Assembly: GCA_910588555.1 (NCBI GenBank)
Contig: CAJUPC010000012.1
Coordinates: 1-56,215, forward strand
Source of the DNA: Candidatus Gastranaerophilales bacterium
GTDB taxonomy: Bacteria > Cyanobacteriota > Vampirovibrionia > Gastranaerophilales > Gastranaerophilaceae
Direction of reading: 5' to 3'
DNA length: 56,215 nt
The notes under the pieces are model-generated. The model searched no databases. It saw only the letters and a list, made by a program, of their open reading frames with translations, and was not told where the DNA came from. This document shows, piece by piece, positions 8,252-15,064 of this stretch. The translations under genes and the position numbers were made by a program. The first letter of the stretch is position 1, and each line of letters starts with the position of its first letter.

Positions 8252-8283
8252 GGATTGTTTCGGCTAAAGCCTCGCAATGACAA
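8251..8283 (-). repeat. GTCATTGCGAG-type dispersed repeat
   Basis: Read on the minus strand this stretch begins TGTCATTGCGAGGCTTTAGC and ends in CAATCCA. The words GTCATTGCGAG and CAATCCA at the two ends are characteristic of a short dispersed intergenic repeat that I know from many bacterial genomes. This window has only one copy, so repetition cannot be shown here. It sits in the 3' flank of the first part of the ribosomal operon. Confidence 0.5.
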
Positions 8284-8294
8284 ACAAATAAAAA

Positions 8295-8320
8295 AAAGAC
8301 CTCAGAATGAGGTCTTTTTT
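8295..8320. terminator. Bidirectional terminator splitting the ribosomal operon
   Basis: The stem AAAGACCTC/GAGGTCTTT with a 5-base loop has seven T on its right side and an A-run on its left. It can stop transcription from rpsN and from the opposing HTH gene. It implies that rpsH and later genes need either read-through or their own promoter. Confidence 0.85.
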
Positions 8321-8646
8321 TATTGTATAAACTTTTTAAAATCTTTTATATATTTTAGGATAAATTCAAGGTCTTTTTTATTTAATCCCTCTATTTCTCT
8401 AAGTATAGAATTTGTAAGTGATTTTTCGGTATTAACTTTTTCGAAATCAAATAATTCATAGTAACTTACTTCTAATTTTTCGGCAAATAGTTCTAATGCT
8501 TTAAAAGATACTGCCTTATGTCCTCCTTCAATTTGTCCGATTGAATTAGGTTCATAATCAGTCAATGCAGCTAGTTCATGTTGCTTTAGTCCTTTTTGTA
8601 TTCTTAGTTCTCTTAACCTTTTCCCAAATAATTTTTTTAAATTCAT
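8320..8646 (-). CDS. XRE-family helix-turn-helix regulator
   Basis: A 108-residue protein with an N-terminal Cro/C1-type helix-turn-helix (residues about 8-62: LRELRIQKGLKQHELAAL then a recognition helix with SIGQIEGGHKAVS). The remaining 45 residues look helical and could dimerise. It reads against the ribosomal genes and is divergent from the small HTH gene at 8813. Its closest relative in this window is the XRE gene at 9026-9346, which has the same layout and a related KKDLEFI/DDNQLHFI C-terminal segment. Target unknown; the TTGTCTAA direct repeats just upstream are candidate operators. Confidence 0.8.
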   Translation of the reverse strand: MNLKKLFGKRLRELRIQKGLKQHELAALTDYEPNSIGQIEGGHKAVSFKALELFAEKLEVSYYELFDFEKVNTEKSLTNSILREIEGLNKKDLEFILKYIKDFKKFIQ

Positions 8647-8681
8647 TATATAACAATAGCCTTAAATAAAAATCTTATCTA

Positions 8682-8709
8682 TTGTCTAATTGATAAAAAT
8701 GTTGTCTAA
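8682..8709. promoter_or_regulatory. Direct repeat TTGTCTAA, candidate operator
   Basis: TTGTCTAA occurs at 8682-8689 and again at 8702-8709, exactly 20 bp apart (two helical turns), in the 166-bp divergent region between an XRE gene and a LuxR-type HTH gene. That placement suits a regulator binding site. It is inference from position and spacing only. Confidence 0.4.
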
Positions 8710-8778
8710 AAGTAAATAAAAACTTTAAAGCGGAAATATTATTAACGTATTATATTTTTAATAGTGTATACTACTAAT

Positions 8779-8794
8779 GGTAAAAATTGTTACC
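8779..8794. promoter_or_regulatory. Inverted repeat GGTAA-N6-TTACC
   Basis: A 5-bp inverted repeat lies just downstream of a TATACT sequence (8767-8772) and about 18 bases before the ATG at 8813. It may be an operator or a small 5' UTR hairpin for the 8813 gene. Confidence 0.35.
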
Positions 8795-8812
8795 AGATAG
8801 GAATGGTTTGCC

Positions 8813-9055
8813 ATGCACGATTTATGCTCAAAATATTATAATTTAGTTGGTGAAAGGGTTTTCTATTACTTGTTGACCGGAAAAACCTACAAAGAGATTG
8901 CGCAAGAATATTATTATTGCGATTTGAATAAGTTTATTTATCAAGTTCGTAGGCTTAGAGAACAATTGTTTTTGAAAAACCGTCGTCAACTAGCCTATTT
9001 CGCTGTTGTGAATGAATTAGTCAATTTAGATAGAATTTTTGATGAGTGTATCTAA
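8813..9055 (+). CDS. Small LuxR/GerE-like HTH protein
   Basis: An 80-residue protein with a divergent LuxR-type helix-turn-helix: LTGKTYKEIAQEYYYCD, then a recognition helix region, then VRRLREQLFLKNRRQLAYFA. The spacing matches the GerE fold but the usual S.NTVK recognition helix is changed to DLNKFIY. There is no receiver domain. The ATG at 8813 follows an AGGAATGG ribosome site. Its last 30 bases overlap the end of the convergent XRE gene at 9026-9346. It resembles the 66-residue protein at 9451-9648. Function unknown beyond likely DNA binding. Confidence 0.65.
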   Translation: MHDLCSKYYNLVGERVFYYLLTGKTYKEIAQEYYYCDLNKFIYQVRRLREQLFLKNRRQLAYFAVVNELVNLDRIFDECI

Positions 9056-9346
9056 CAAAGAGTCAATAAAATGTAATTGATTATCGTCTATCTTTTGCAA
9101 TTTCATATTAATATTTTCGACTCGTTCATTTTTATTTTCATTAAATGTAAATAAATCTTTATAATCGACTTCTAATATATCTTTAATCTTTTCCAATGTT
9201 TCAGGTTTAGGATAAGTTTCGCCTGTTTCAATTTTACTTAAAGAGTTCCTGTTTATGCCAATTTTTTCTGAAAATTTATCTTGAGAATATTTATTCATAT
9301 TTCTCAAGTCCTGTATTCTTTTACCTAATTTGACTTTTAAACTCAT
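9026..9346 (-). CDS. XRE-family helix-turn-helix regulator
   Basis: A 106-residue protein with a Cro/C1-type HTH at residues about 6-62 (GKRIQDLRNMNKYSQDKFSE, then INRNSLSKIETGETYPKPETL). A charged C-terminal tail follows. It overlaps the convergent 8813 gene by 30 bases and is divergent from the HTH gene at 9451. The arrangement XRE-minus/LuxR-plus is thus repeated twice, as if the pair had been duplicated. Targets unknown. Confidence 0.8.
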   Translation of the reverse strand: MSLKVKLGKRIQDLRNMNKYSQDKFSEKIGINRNSLSKIETGETYPKPETLEKIKDILEVDYKDLFTFNENKNERVENINMKLQKIDDNQLHFIDSLLDTLIKNSI

Positions 9347-9406
9347 TTTATTATTTTATATTACAACCAAATTTATAACTACCATACAATAGGGTTAGTG
9401 TTGATG

Positions 9407-9420
9407 TGCATTATATTGCA
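9407..9420. promoter_or_regulatory. Palindrome TGCATTATATTGCA, candidate operator
   Basis: TGCA half-sites flank TTATAT in the 104-bp region between the divergent XRE and HTH genes. A TATAAT at 9431-9436 lies just downstream. Regulator binding here is inferred from position. Confidence 0.3.
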
Positions 9421-9450
9421 ATTTTTGTTTTATAATATATAATTTTGTTT

Positions 9451-9648
9451 ATGAGTGACTTAACACAACTTGAAAAAGATATAATGCAGTTATTAATAGA
9501 AGGGCACAATGCACGTGAGATAACGGATTGGCTTGCAATTGATTATATACAGTATAAAAAATCAAAAAATAAAATTTTAAAAGAATTAAAAATTACTCGT
9601 ATTACACAAATCTTGCCTGCCGCCATTAATCTCGGTTTGTTCAAATAA
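9451..9648 (+). CDS. Small LuxR-like HTH protein
   Basis: A 65-residue protein with a LuxR/GerE-like pattern: LEKDIMQLLIEGHNAREITD, a middle helix, then KILKELKITRITQILPAAI. It resembles the 8813 product in size and layout. No Shine-Dalgarno is visible. TATAAT at 9431-9436 would place the transcription start about eight bases before the ATG, so the message may be nearly leaderless. It is the last gene of the regulator island before rpsH resumes the ribosomal order. Confidence 0.6.
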   Translation: MSDLTQLEKDIMQLLIEGHNAREITDWLAIDYIQYKKSKNKILKELKITRITQILPAAINLGLFK

Positions 9649-9709
9649 TGTTACATATTCTACTGTGAAGCTTGTAAATTTAAAATTTTTATGTTACTGT
9701 AATCATACA

Positions 9710-9845
9710 GTTCCGAACTACTGAGGGATGCCGAAAGGTGAGACATTGAGTCTGACCAATGAGGCAACGATTAGCTCAGCAAGCGGTGTTATAGTTAAAA
9801 GGATACTGCCTTGTAACTGTGAGGTAAGTCCAAGAGGTATTATTT
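9710..9845 (+). promoter_or_regulatory. Structured leader before rpsH
   Basis: About 136 bases between the regulator island and rpsH contain no reading frame but are clearly richer in G and C than the preceding AT-rich gap. Short words such as GAGGGATGCCGAAAGGTGAG and GAGGTAAGTCC suggest folding, and AAGAGGT is the ribosome site of rpsH. A separate promoter and an autoregulatory leader for rpsH-rplF-rplR are plausible. In E. coli S8 represses its operon by binding mRNA; I cannot show the same binding site here. Confidence 0.4.
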
Positions 9846-10244
9846 ATGTCAATGACAGATCCTATAGCAGATATGCTAACAAGAATTAGAAACGCTAATC
9901 AGGTTTCTCACGCATCAGTTTCTATGCCGTCTTCTAAATTGAAAGTGCAATTAGCTAAACTTTTGAAAGAAGAAGGTTTTATTGCTGATTACAGCGAAAA
10001 AACAGAAGGTAAATTCAAAGTTCTTGAAATTACTCTTAAATATGACGCTAAAAACAAACCTATTATCACAAAATTAGAAAGAATTTCTAAACCAGGTTTA
10101 AGAAACTACAGCAAAGCTAAAAACTTGCCGAAAGTTTTAGGCGGTATGGGTATTGCAGTTGTTTCAACAAGCAAAGGTCTTTTAACAGACAGAAAAGCTC
10201 GTAAAGAAAATATCGGCGGCGAAGTTCTTTGCTACGTATACTAG
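9846..10244 (+). CDS. rpsH: Ribosomal protein S8
   Basis: A 132-residue 16S rRNA-binding protein central to 30S assembly. It opens MSMTDPIADMLTRIRNANQ and ends with STSKGLLTDRKARKENIGGE and LCYVY. Either ATG (9846 or 9852) is possible; the AAGAGGT site six bases before 9846 favours the first. The normal rpsN neighbour is 1.6 kb upstream because of the inserted regulator island. Confidence 0.97.
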   Translation: MSMTDPIADMLTRIRNANQVSHASVSMPSSKLKVQLAKLLKEEGFIADYSEKTEGKFKVLEITLKYDAKNKPIITKLERISKPGLRNYSKAKNLPKVLGGMGIAVVSTSKGLLTDRKARKENIGGEVLCYVY

Positions 10245-10358
10245 GGGCGTTCCACCCGCCACTTAGGTTTTAGATTAACTTATATGGTGGTTTTGAGCTT
10301 AGATACAATTGGTAGAAAAATCTAAGTATGTAAAATATACCAAAAGGAGAAAATTAAA
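10245..10358 (+). promoter_or_regulatory. Structured gap between rpsH and rplF
   Basis: This 114-base gap holds complementary arms such as CTTAGA/TCTAAG (around 10298-10325) and CCACTTA with a distant TATGGTGG. It ends in AAAAGGAG before rplF. No T-run follows the arms. It is one more long linker in an operon where such gaps are normally a few bases. Confidence 0.3.
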
Positions 10359-10898
10359 ATGTCACGTATTGGTAAAAAACCTATCGAAATTCCACAAGGT
10401 GTGGAAGTTAAAATAGAAGGTCAAACTGTTACAGCTAAAGGACCTAACGGTACAGAAGTTGTTGAAGTAAGACCCGAAATTGCTGTTAAAGTTGAAGATA
10501 ACCAAATTATCTTATCAAAAGCTAATGATTCAAGAGAAGCTGATGCTTTGTTCGGTTTGTTCAGAACTTTAGTTGCTAATGCTGTTCATGGCGTTAAAGA
10601 CGGTTTTGAAAAGAAATTAGAAATTCTTGGTGTCGGCTATCGTGCAAACATGGAAGGCAAAAACCTTAACTTAGCATTGGGTTATTCACACCCTGTAGTT
10701 GTTGAACCGCCAGAAGGTATTACAATTACTGTTGAAGCTAACACAAAAATCAGCGTTAAAGGTTCTAACAAACAAACAGTAGGCGATGTTGCAGCATTCA
10801 TCAGATCTAAACGTCCTCCTGAAGTTTACAAAGGAAAAGGTGTTAGATACGAAGGCGAACACATCAGACGTAAAGCTGGTAAAGCTGGTAAAAAATAA
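10359..10898 (+). CDS. rplF: Ribosomal protein L6
   Basis: A 179-residue two-domain 50S protein near the factor-binding site. It opens MSRIGKKPIEIPQGVEV, has GVKDGFEKKLEILGVGYRA in the middle, and ends with RPPEVYKGKGVRYEGE, the conserved L6 C-terminal signature. Length and order are normal. Confidence 0.98.
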   Translation: MSRIGKKPIEIPQGVEVKIEGQTVTAKGPNGTEVVEVRPEIAVKVEDNQIILSKANDSREADALFGLFRTLVANAVHGVKDGFEKKLEILGVGYRANMEGKNLNLALGYSHPVVVEPPEGITITVEANTKISVKGSNKQTVGDVAAFIRSKRPPEVYKGKGVRYEGEHIRRKAGKAGKK

Positions 10899-10968
10899 AA
10901 ATTAAAGCCCATATAAACTCTTGAAGTGGTTTTTCAAGCAAGTTTGGGTTAAATGAAAGGAAAATAAA
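10899..10968 (+). promoter_or_regulatory. Hairpin between rplF and rplR
   Basis: CTTGAA/TTCAAG arms (about 10920-10938) form a hairpin, flanked by AGCCCA and TGGGTT that can pair outside it. No T-run. The rplR Shine-Dalgarno GAAAGGA follows. Confidence 0.35.
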
Positions 10969-11337
10969 ATGATTAAACAAGAAATTAGAAAACCAAAAGT
11001 ACAAAAAAGACACAGATCAATAAGAGTTAAATTGTCAGGAACTTCTGAATTCCCAAGATTGGCTGTTTACAGAAGTACAAAACACATTTATGCTCAATTG
11101 ATTGATGATGTAAATCATGTAACATTGGCTTCTGCTTCATCAAATGACAAAGATTTGAAAGAAAAATTGTCACACGGCGGTAATATCGAAGCTGCTAAAG
11201 TTGTAGGTGAAGCTATTGCTCAAAAAGCTAAAAAAGCTGGCGTTGAGTGCGTAGTATTTGACCGCGGCGGATTTTTATATCACGGTCGTGTTGCAGCTTT
11301 GGCTGACGCAGCAAGGGAAGCTGGTTTGATGTTCTAG
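10969..11337 (+). CDS. rplR: Ribosomal protein L18
   Basis: A 122-residue 5S rRNA-binding protein. Landmarks are KRHRSIRVKLSGTSEFPRLA, VYRSTKHIYAQLIDD and the C-terminal FDRGGFLYHGRVAALADAAR. It is the last gene of the cluster: a terminator follows after 40 bases. The usual next genes rpsE, rpmD, rplO and secY are not in this window, so the spc operon is split in this genome or the order has been rearranged. Confidence 0.97.
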   Translation: MIKQEIRKPKVQKRHRSIRVKLSGTSEFPRLAVYRSTKHIYAQLIDDVNHVTLASASSNDKDLKEKLSHGGNIEAAKVVGEAIAQKAKKAGVECVVFDRGGFLYHGRVAALADAAREAGLMF

Positions 11338-11380
11338 AACATTTAAGTCGTATTATGCGGCTTATATAATAATAAAAAAG

Positions 11381-11405
11381 GGAAGATTAATATCTTCCTT
11401 TTTTT
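11381..11405 (+). terminator. Terminator ending the ribosomal cluster after rplR
   Basis: A 7-bp perfect stem GGAAGAT/ATCTTCC with a TAAT loop is followed by a run of T. It ends the operon directly after rplR. Confidence 0.9.
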
Positions 11406-11483
11406 ATGTAACATTTTTTGTATTACACTAGCAAAAAAATTTTTTCTCATGTATTATTCATAATATATTTTATGGAAGATATA

Positions 11484-12341
11484 ATGCAATTACTTATTGA
11501 AAAAGAATTAAATTGTGAAGATAAAATCTTAAAACCGGATTTTAACCAAAAAACAGGTCGCGAACTTCTCGCGTTTTATCTTCAAGCTAAGTTTAAACAG
11601 ATTTTAGCATACGACAAACGATGTGAAACCCCGATATTTAAAGTTGTTAATCCAAATTTTATATCAAGATTTACGAAAAGATTGATAAACAATCCGTCAA
11701 GACGTCTGCTTATTGGTATTACAGGTGAATCGGCTTCTGGAAAGTCAACAATCTGCCGTGAGATTAAAAATATTATTGAGCAGTTGTCAATGCCGGTTTC
11801 TGTGTTGAGTACTGATAATTATTTTAATGACATTTCTGAATTAATTAAGAAATACGGAAGTTTTGATAACTTAACTGATAACGGATATGATGTTGACGCT
11901 CCGTCAAGTTTTCAGCTTGATTTGTTGAAAAAAGATTTGGAAACATTGGCTAACGGAAATTGCATTATGGCACCGAAATATATTCCTAACGGTACCGGAG
12001 TTTCTGTTCCGAGGGCACAAATGGTTTGTTCGGATAAAATTGTTGTTGTTGAAGGTATTGCGACAATGTACGAAGAAGTCAAAGATATGTTTGATGTGAA
12101 AATTTATATTGAAACTGAAAACGATATCAGACGCGAAAGGTTTATAAAACGCGCGATGACTGAACGTAACCAAGATGAAGCTAATACATTAAAACATTGG
12201 AATTATCTTATCAGTGCAGGCGAAAAATATGTTATACCATGCAGAGAACATGCTGATTTTGTATTGGACGGCAATTCTGATTTGAAATATTTTGATCAAA
12301 TTTTAGAATATATCCATACAATTACCAATAACTTTCAATAA
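11484..12341 (+). CDS. Uridine kinase/phosphoribulokinase-type P-loop protein
   Basis: A 285-residue protein whose centre matches the uridine kinase/PRK superfamily: Walker A GITGESASGKST near residue 81, then VLSTDNYFND, a later VVVEGIATMY segment like the DHPxxxD/EGI region of the family, and an arginine-rich R-RE-RFIKRAMTER lid near residue 220. The first 70 residues have no assignment. The ATG at 11484 follows GGAAG; the frame is open to 11418 and an ATG at 11472 is also possible. The substrate cannot be told from sequence; a nucleoside or sugar kinase is likely. It stands alone between the ribosomal terminator and the pilus operon. Confidence 0.75.
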   Translation: MQLLIEKELNCEDKILKPDFNQKTGRELLAFYLQAKFKQILAYDKRCETPIFKVVNPNFISRFTKRLINNPSRRLLIGITGESASGKSTICREIKNIIEQLSMPVSVLSTDNYFNDISELIKKYGSFDNLTDNGYDVDAPSSFQLDLLKKDLETLANGNCIMAPKYIPNGTGVSVPRAQMVCSDKIVVVEGIATMYEEVKDMFDVKIYIETENDIRRERFIKRAMTERNQDEANTLKHWNYLISAGEKYVIPCREHADFVLDGNSDLKYFDQILEYIHTITNNFQ

Positions 12342-12467
12342 AATTGTTGAGAAGTCTTAATATTTTTTATGCTTTTGCCTTTTTATTAATAATATGGTAC
12401 AATTATTATTGTTATAACTGTGCAAATTATTTGAATTAAATACACTAAATAATTGATACATTGAGAG

Positions 12468-12491
12468 CTGTATTTTATTATAATAAAACAG
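12468..12491 (+). promoter_or_regulatory. AT palindrome and -10 before the pilus operon
   Basis: A near-perfect palindrome (CTGT-A-TTTTATT, centre AT, AATAAAA-CAG) contains TATAAT at 12479-12484, 29 bases before the GTG start at 12513. No good -35 at 16-18 bases is visible. It could be the promoter and operator of the pil genes. Confidence 0.35.
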
Positions 12492-12512
12492 GATATAAAA
12501 AATAGGTGGCAA

Positions 12513-13223
12513 GTGAGTAAGAATTTTATTGAAAGATTTAACCAAGAAAATATAAAGAGCCGGTTTTGGGATTTAAATAAAAAGATTTATGCAGGGCTGG
12601 CGGTATTATTACTGGCTGTAGTTATGGTTACAGGATGTACAAATAACAAGGTTGATGAGCTTACGGATATAGAAATTCCGGAAGAAGAAATTATCAAAGA
12701 AGATGTTAAAATCGGTAATGACGGAGTAAATGCAGCTATTGCACCAGATGATACCGAAATTATTGCGAAACGCTCATCATCAACAGGTTCTATGGTTACT
12801 GTATCTGTAGAGGATTTGGGCCGTTCTGACCCGTTTTTGCCGTCTAATCAGGTTGTTGCAAGTGTTAGTAATGAGCATGCCGTTGCGAGTATAGACCTTT
12901 TGCCGCCGCCTGAAAGTATTACTGTTGATTCAACAGCTGTTGAGGTTGTGTCTACAAAAGTGTCAGGAATTATGTTTGACAGGTTTAATCCTTCTGCAAT
13001 ATTGAATATTGGCGGTTCTGATTATTTGGTCAGAACAGGCGATGTTATAAATAATTATAAAGTTCTTTCTATCGGGAAAGAAAATGTAACGGTTCAAAAC
13101 GGCGCTAACGTATATAAAGCAGGTGTTGGTGAATTGTTTACGGGAGACGGTATTAACTATAATACAGTTTCTAATTTGGAAAGTAAGTTTGGCGGTAATA
13201 AAAATTCCGCAAATAAGCGATAA
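12513..13223 (+). CDS. pilP: PilP-like type IV pilus lipoprotein
   Basis: A 236-residue protein with a cytoplasmic stretch of about 24 residues, a hydrophobic helix and a VTGC lipobox-like end (Cys about residue 42), then an acidic low-complexity linker. The C-terminal third has the PilP-type beta domain: GRSDPFLP, VSGIMF..FNPSAILNIGG, YLVRTGDVINNYKVLSIG. In type IV pilus systems PilP links the inner-membrane PilN/O ring to the secretin. The GTG start has GGTGG eight bases upstream. It is first of the operon with pilQ 15 bases downstream; pilM, pilN and pilO are not adjacent. The symbol is by analogy. Confidence 0.7.
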   Translation: MSKNFIERFNQENIKSRFWDLNKKIYAGLAVLLLAVVMVTGCTNNKVDELTDIEIPEEEIIKEDVKIGNDGVNAAIAPDDTEIIAKRSSSTGSMVTVSVEDLGRSDPFLPSNQVVASVSNEHAVASIDLLPPPESITVDSTAVEVVSTKVSGIMFDRFNPSAILNIGGSDYLVRTGDVINNYKVLSIGKENVTVQNGANVYKAGVGELFTGDGINYNTVSNLESKFGGNKNSANKR

Positions 13224-13238
13224 TAATCAGGAGCAGAT

Positions 13239-15047
13239 ATGACAAATAAAATTTCAGAAAAAATTATTGCAGGTTTAATGTTGACAGTATTTGTGTTTTC
13301 AAATACTTTGTTGACCGTATCTGCAATGGAAAATGCCACAGTTGAATATGGTGGCAGACCGGCTTTGCGTGATGATAACGGGGAATACTCAATGAAACTT
13401 AAAGGGGATGTAAGCTATATTAAGCAAACAGTACCTGTAAGTATCAGCTTGAGAGATTCTGATGTTAAGCAGGTTTTGAGAATGTTTGCCGATAAAGCCG
13501 GAATGAATATTATTTTTCATAACTCTGTATCGGGAACCGTTACACTAGATTTGGTTGATGTTCCTTTAAACAAAGCTTTTGATATGATTATGGAAATCAA
13601 CGAACTTAACTATGTTGTTGAAGATAATACAGTTGTGGTTGCAAAATCAGGTACTCAAGGGTTTAATCTTGCAAAACAGGATATGACGCTTATACCGGTA
13701 AAATATATTAGTGCAGCTGCTCTTGCTGAATTTTTGAATAAAAATATTTATTCTATGAATAAACCCGGGCTTTCAAGTTCTGATATTGTTACAACAAACC
13801 CTGTGACAAATGAATTGATAGTTTTTGGTTCAAAAAATGATGTTGCTATGGCGAAAAAAATTGTAGACAAGTTTGATAAAAAACCTGAAACTACAACATT
13901 CAAAGTAAACCATACAACACCTGCCGAAATGGCAAATATGATTTGTAACATGCTTTTACCGGCTGCAGGTTCGTCAACCGGTGGTGCGGCAGGTATTGTT
14001 ACAGGCGGAGCTGCAAGTTCAGGCGGCGGTTCAGGCTCTATGGTTTTGAACGAAGGTTCAATTGCTTGTACCCTTGACGGGAAATTGAACGGTTCTGTTT
14101 CTTCATTTGGTTTGCAAAATCTTACCGTAGCTTTTTATTCTCAGCTCGGTACAATTAACATTATCGGTGGTTCAGAACATCAGATTGAAATGATTAAAGA
14201 TTTTATTACTCAAACTGATAAAAAACAGCCTCAGGCTTATTTGGAAGTTGCATTGATTGAGCTTAATGAATCCGGAAGTAAATCTTTACAAAATAACTGG
14301 ACAATCTTAAGTGAAGCTTTTTCTGCAACATTTGCAGCTGGTACAACCAGAACTGATCCTATGCACCCGATATTTATCAAAGGTAACGGTTATGACGTAT
14401 ATGATACATCAAGTACAACTCCCTCTGTTATCAATACATTGAAACCGTACAAAGGTCCTTTGAATATTTCTTACGCTATCAATTATTTGGTAAGCAACTC
14501 AAAAGGCCGTGTAGTTTCAAACCCGAAAATTATAATTACAAACGGCGAAGAAGCTACAATAGATATTACTCAGGATTATATTGAAACAACAGAATCAGAA
14601 CAAACTGCATACACAGGCGGTACTCTTGCAACAAGAACGTATAATATCGGCAGCGACGCTGGTATAAAAGTCGGTATTACACCGTTTATCAGTCCTGACG
14701 GATATGTTACATTGAATATAAAACCCGAGTATGCGACAATCTTAAGACAAGAAAAAGGTACCGACGCAAATGGTGATTACATTGCCGCAACCCTTTTGTC
14801 AAAAAGAAATCTTGATTTGAAAAATATTAGAATTAAAGATGGTGAAACTCTTGTTATCGCAGGTATGATTACTGAAGAAGAACAGAAAATGGTCGGAAAA
14901 GTTCCATTCCTCGGTGATATTCCGGGTATAGGAGCATTATTCAGATCAACATCTTCTGAGAAAGTTAAAAATGAAATGGTAATTATGATTACACCAAAAA
15001 TTATTACAGATACAGAAGATGCAGTTGGCAATGCAGATACATTATAA
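13239..15047 (+). CDS. pilQ: Type IV pilus/type II secretin PilQ
   Basis: A 602-residue outer-membrane secretin that forms the pore for the pilus fibre. A signal-peptide-like hydrophobic helix covers residues 8-30. An STN-type domain follows (VSISLRDSDVKQVLRMFADK, about 65-135), then an N-domain with ATNPVTNELIVFGSKNDV-like sequence TNPVTNELIVFGSK near 185, a Gly/Ser-rich spacer (about 247-270), and the secretin core with IRIKDGETLVIAGMI and KVPFLGDIPGIGALFRS near the C-terminus. It sits in an operon with pilP-, pilB- and pilC-type genes. Confidence 0.92.
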   Translation: MTNKISEKIIAGLMLTVFVFSNTLLTVSAMENATVEYGGRPALRDDNGEYSMKLKGDVSYIKQTVPVSISLRDSDVKQVLRMFADKAGMNIIFHNSVSGTVTLDLVDVPLNKAFDMIMEINELNYVVEDNTVVVAKSGTQGFNLAKQDMTLIPVKYISAAALAEFLNKNIYSMNKPGLSSSDIVTTNPVTNELIVFGSKNDVAMAKKIVDKFDKKPETTTFKVNHTTPAEMANMICNMLLPAAGSSTGGAAGIVTGGAASSGGGSGSMVLNEGSIACTLDGKLNGSVSSFGLQNLTVAFYSQLGTINIIGGSEHQIEMIKDFITQTDKKQPQAYLEVALIELNESGSKSLQNNWTILSEAFSATFAAGTTRTDPMHPIFIKGNGYDVYDTSSTTPSVINTLKPYKGPLNISYAINYLVSNSKGRVVSNPKIIITNGEEATIDITQDYIETTESEQTAYTGGTLATRTYNIGSDAGIKVGITPFISPDGYVTLNIKPEYATILRQEKGTDANGDYIAATLLSKRNLDLKNIRIKDGETLVIAGMITEEEQKMVGKVPFLGDIPGIGALFRSTSSEKVKNEMVIMITPKIITDTEDAVGNADTL

Positions 15048-15064
15048 AGTAAAATAATAATAAG

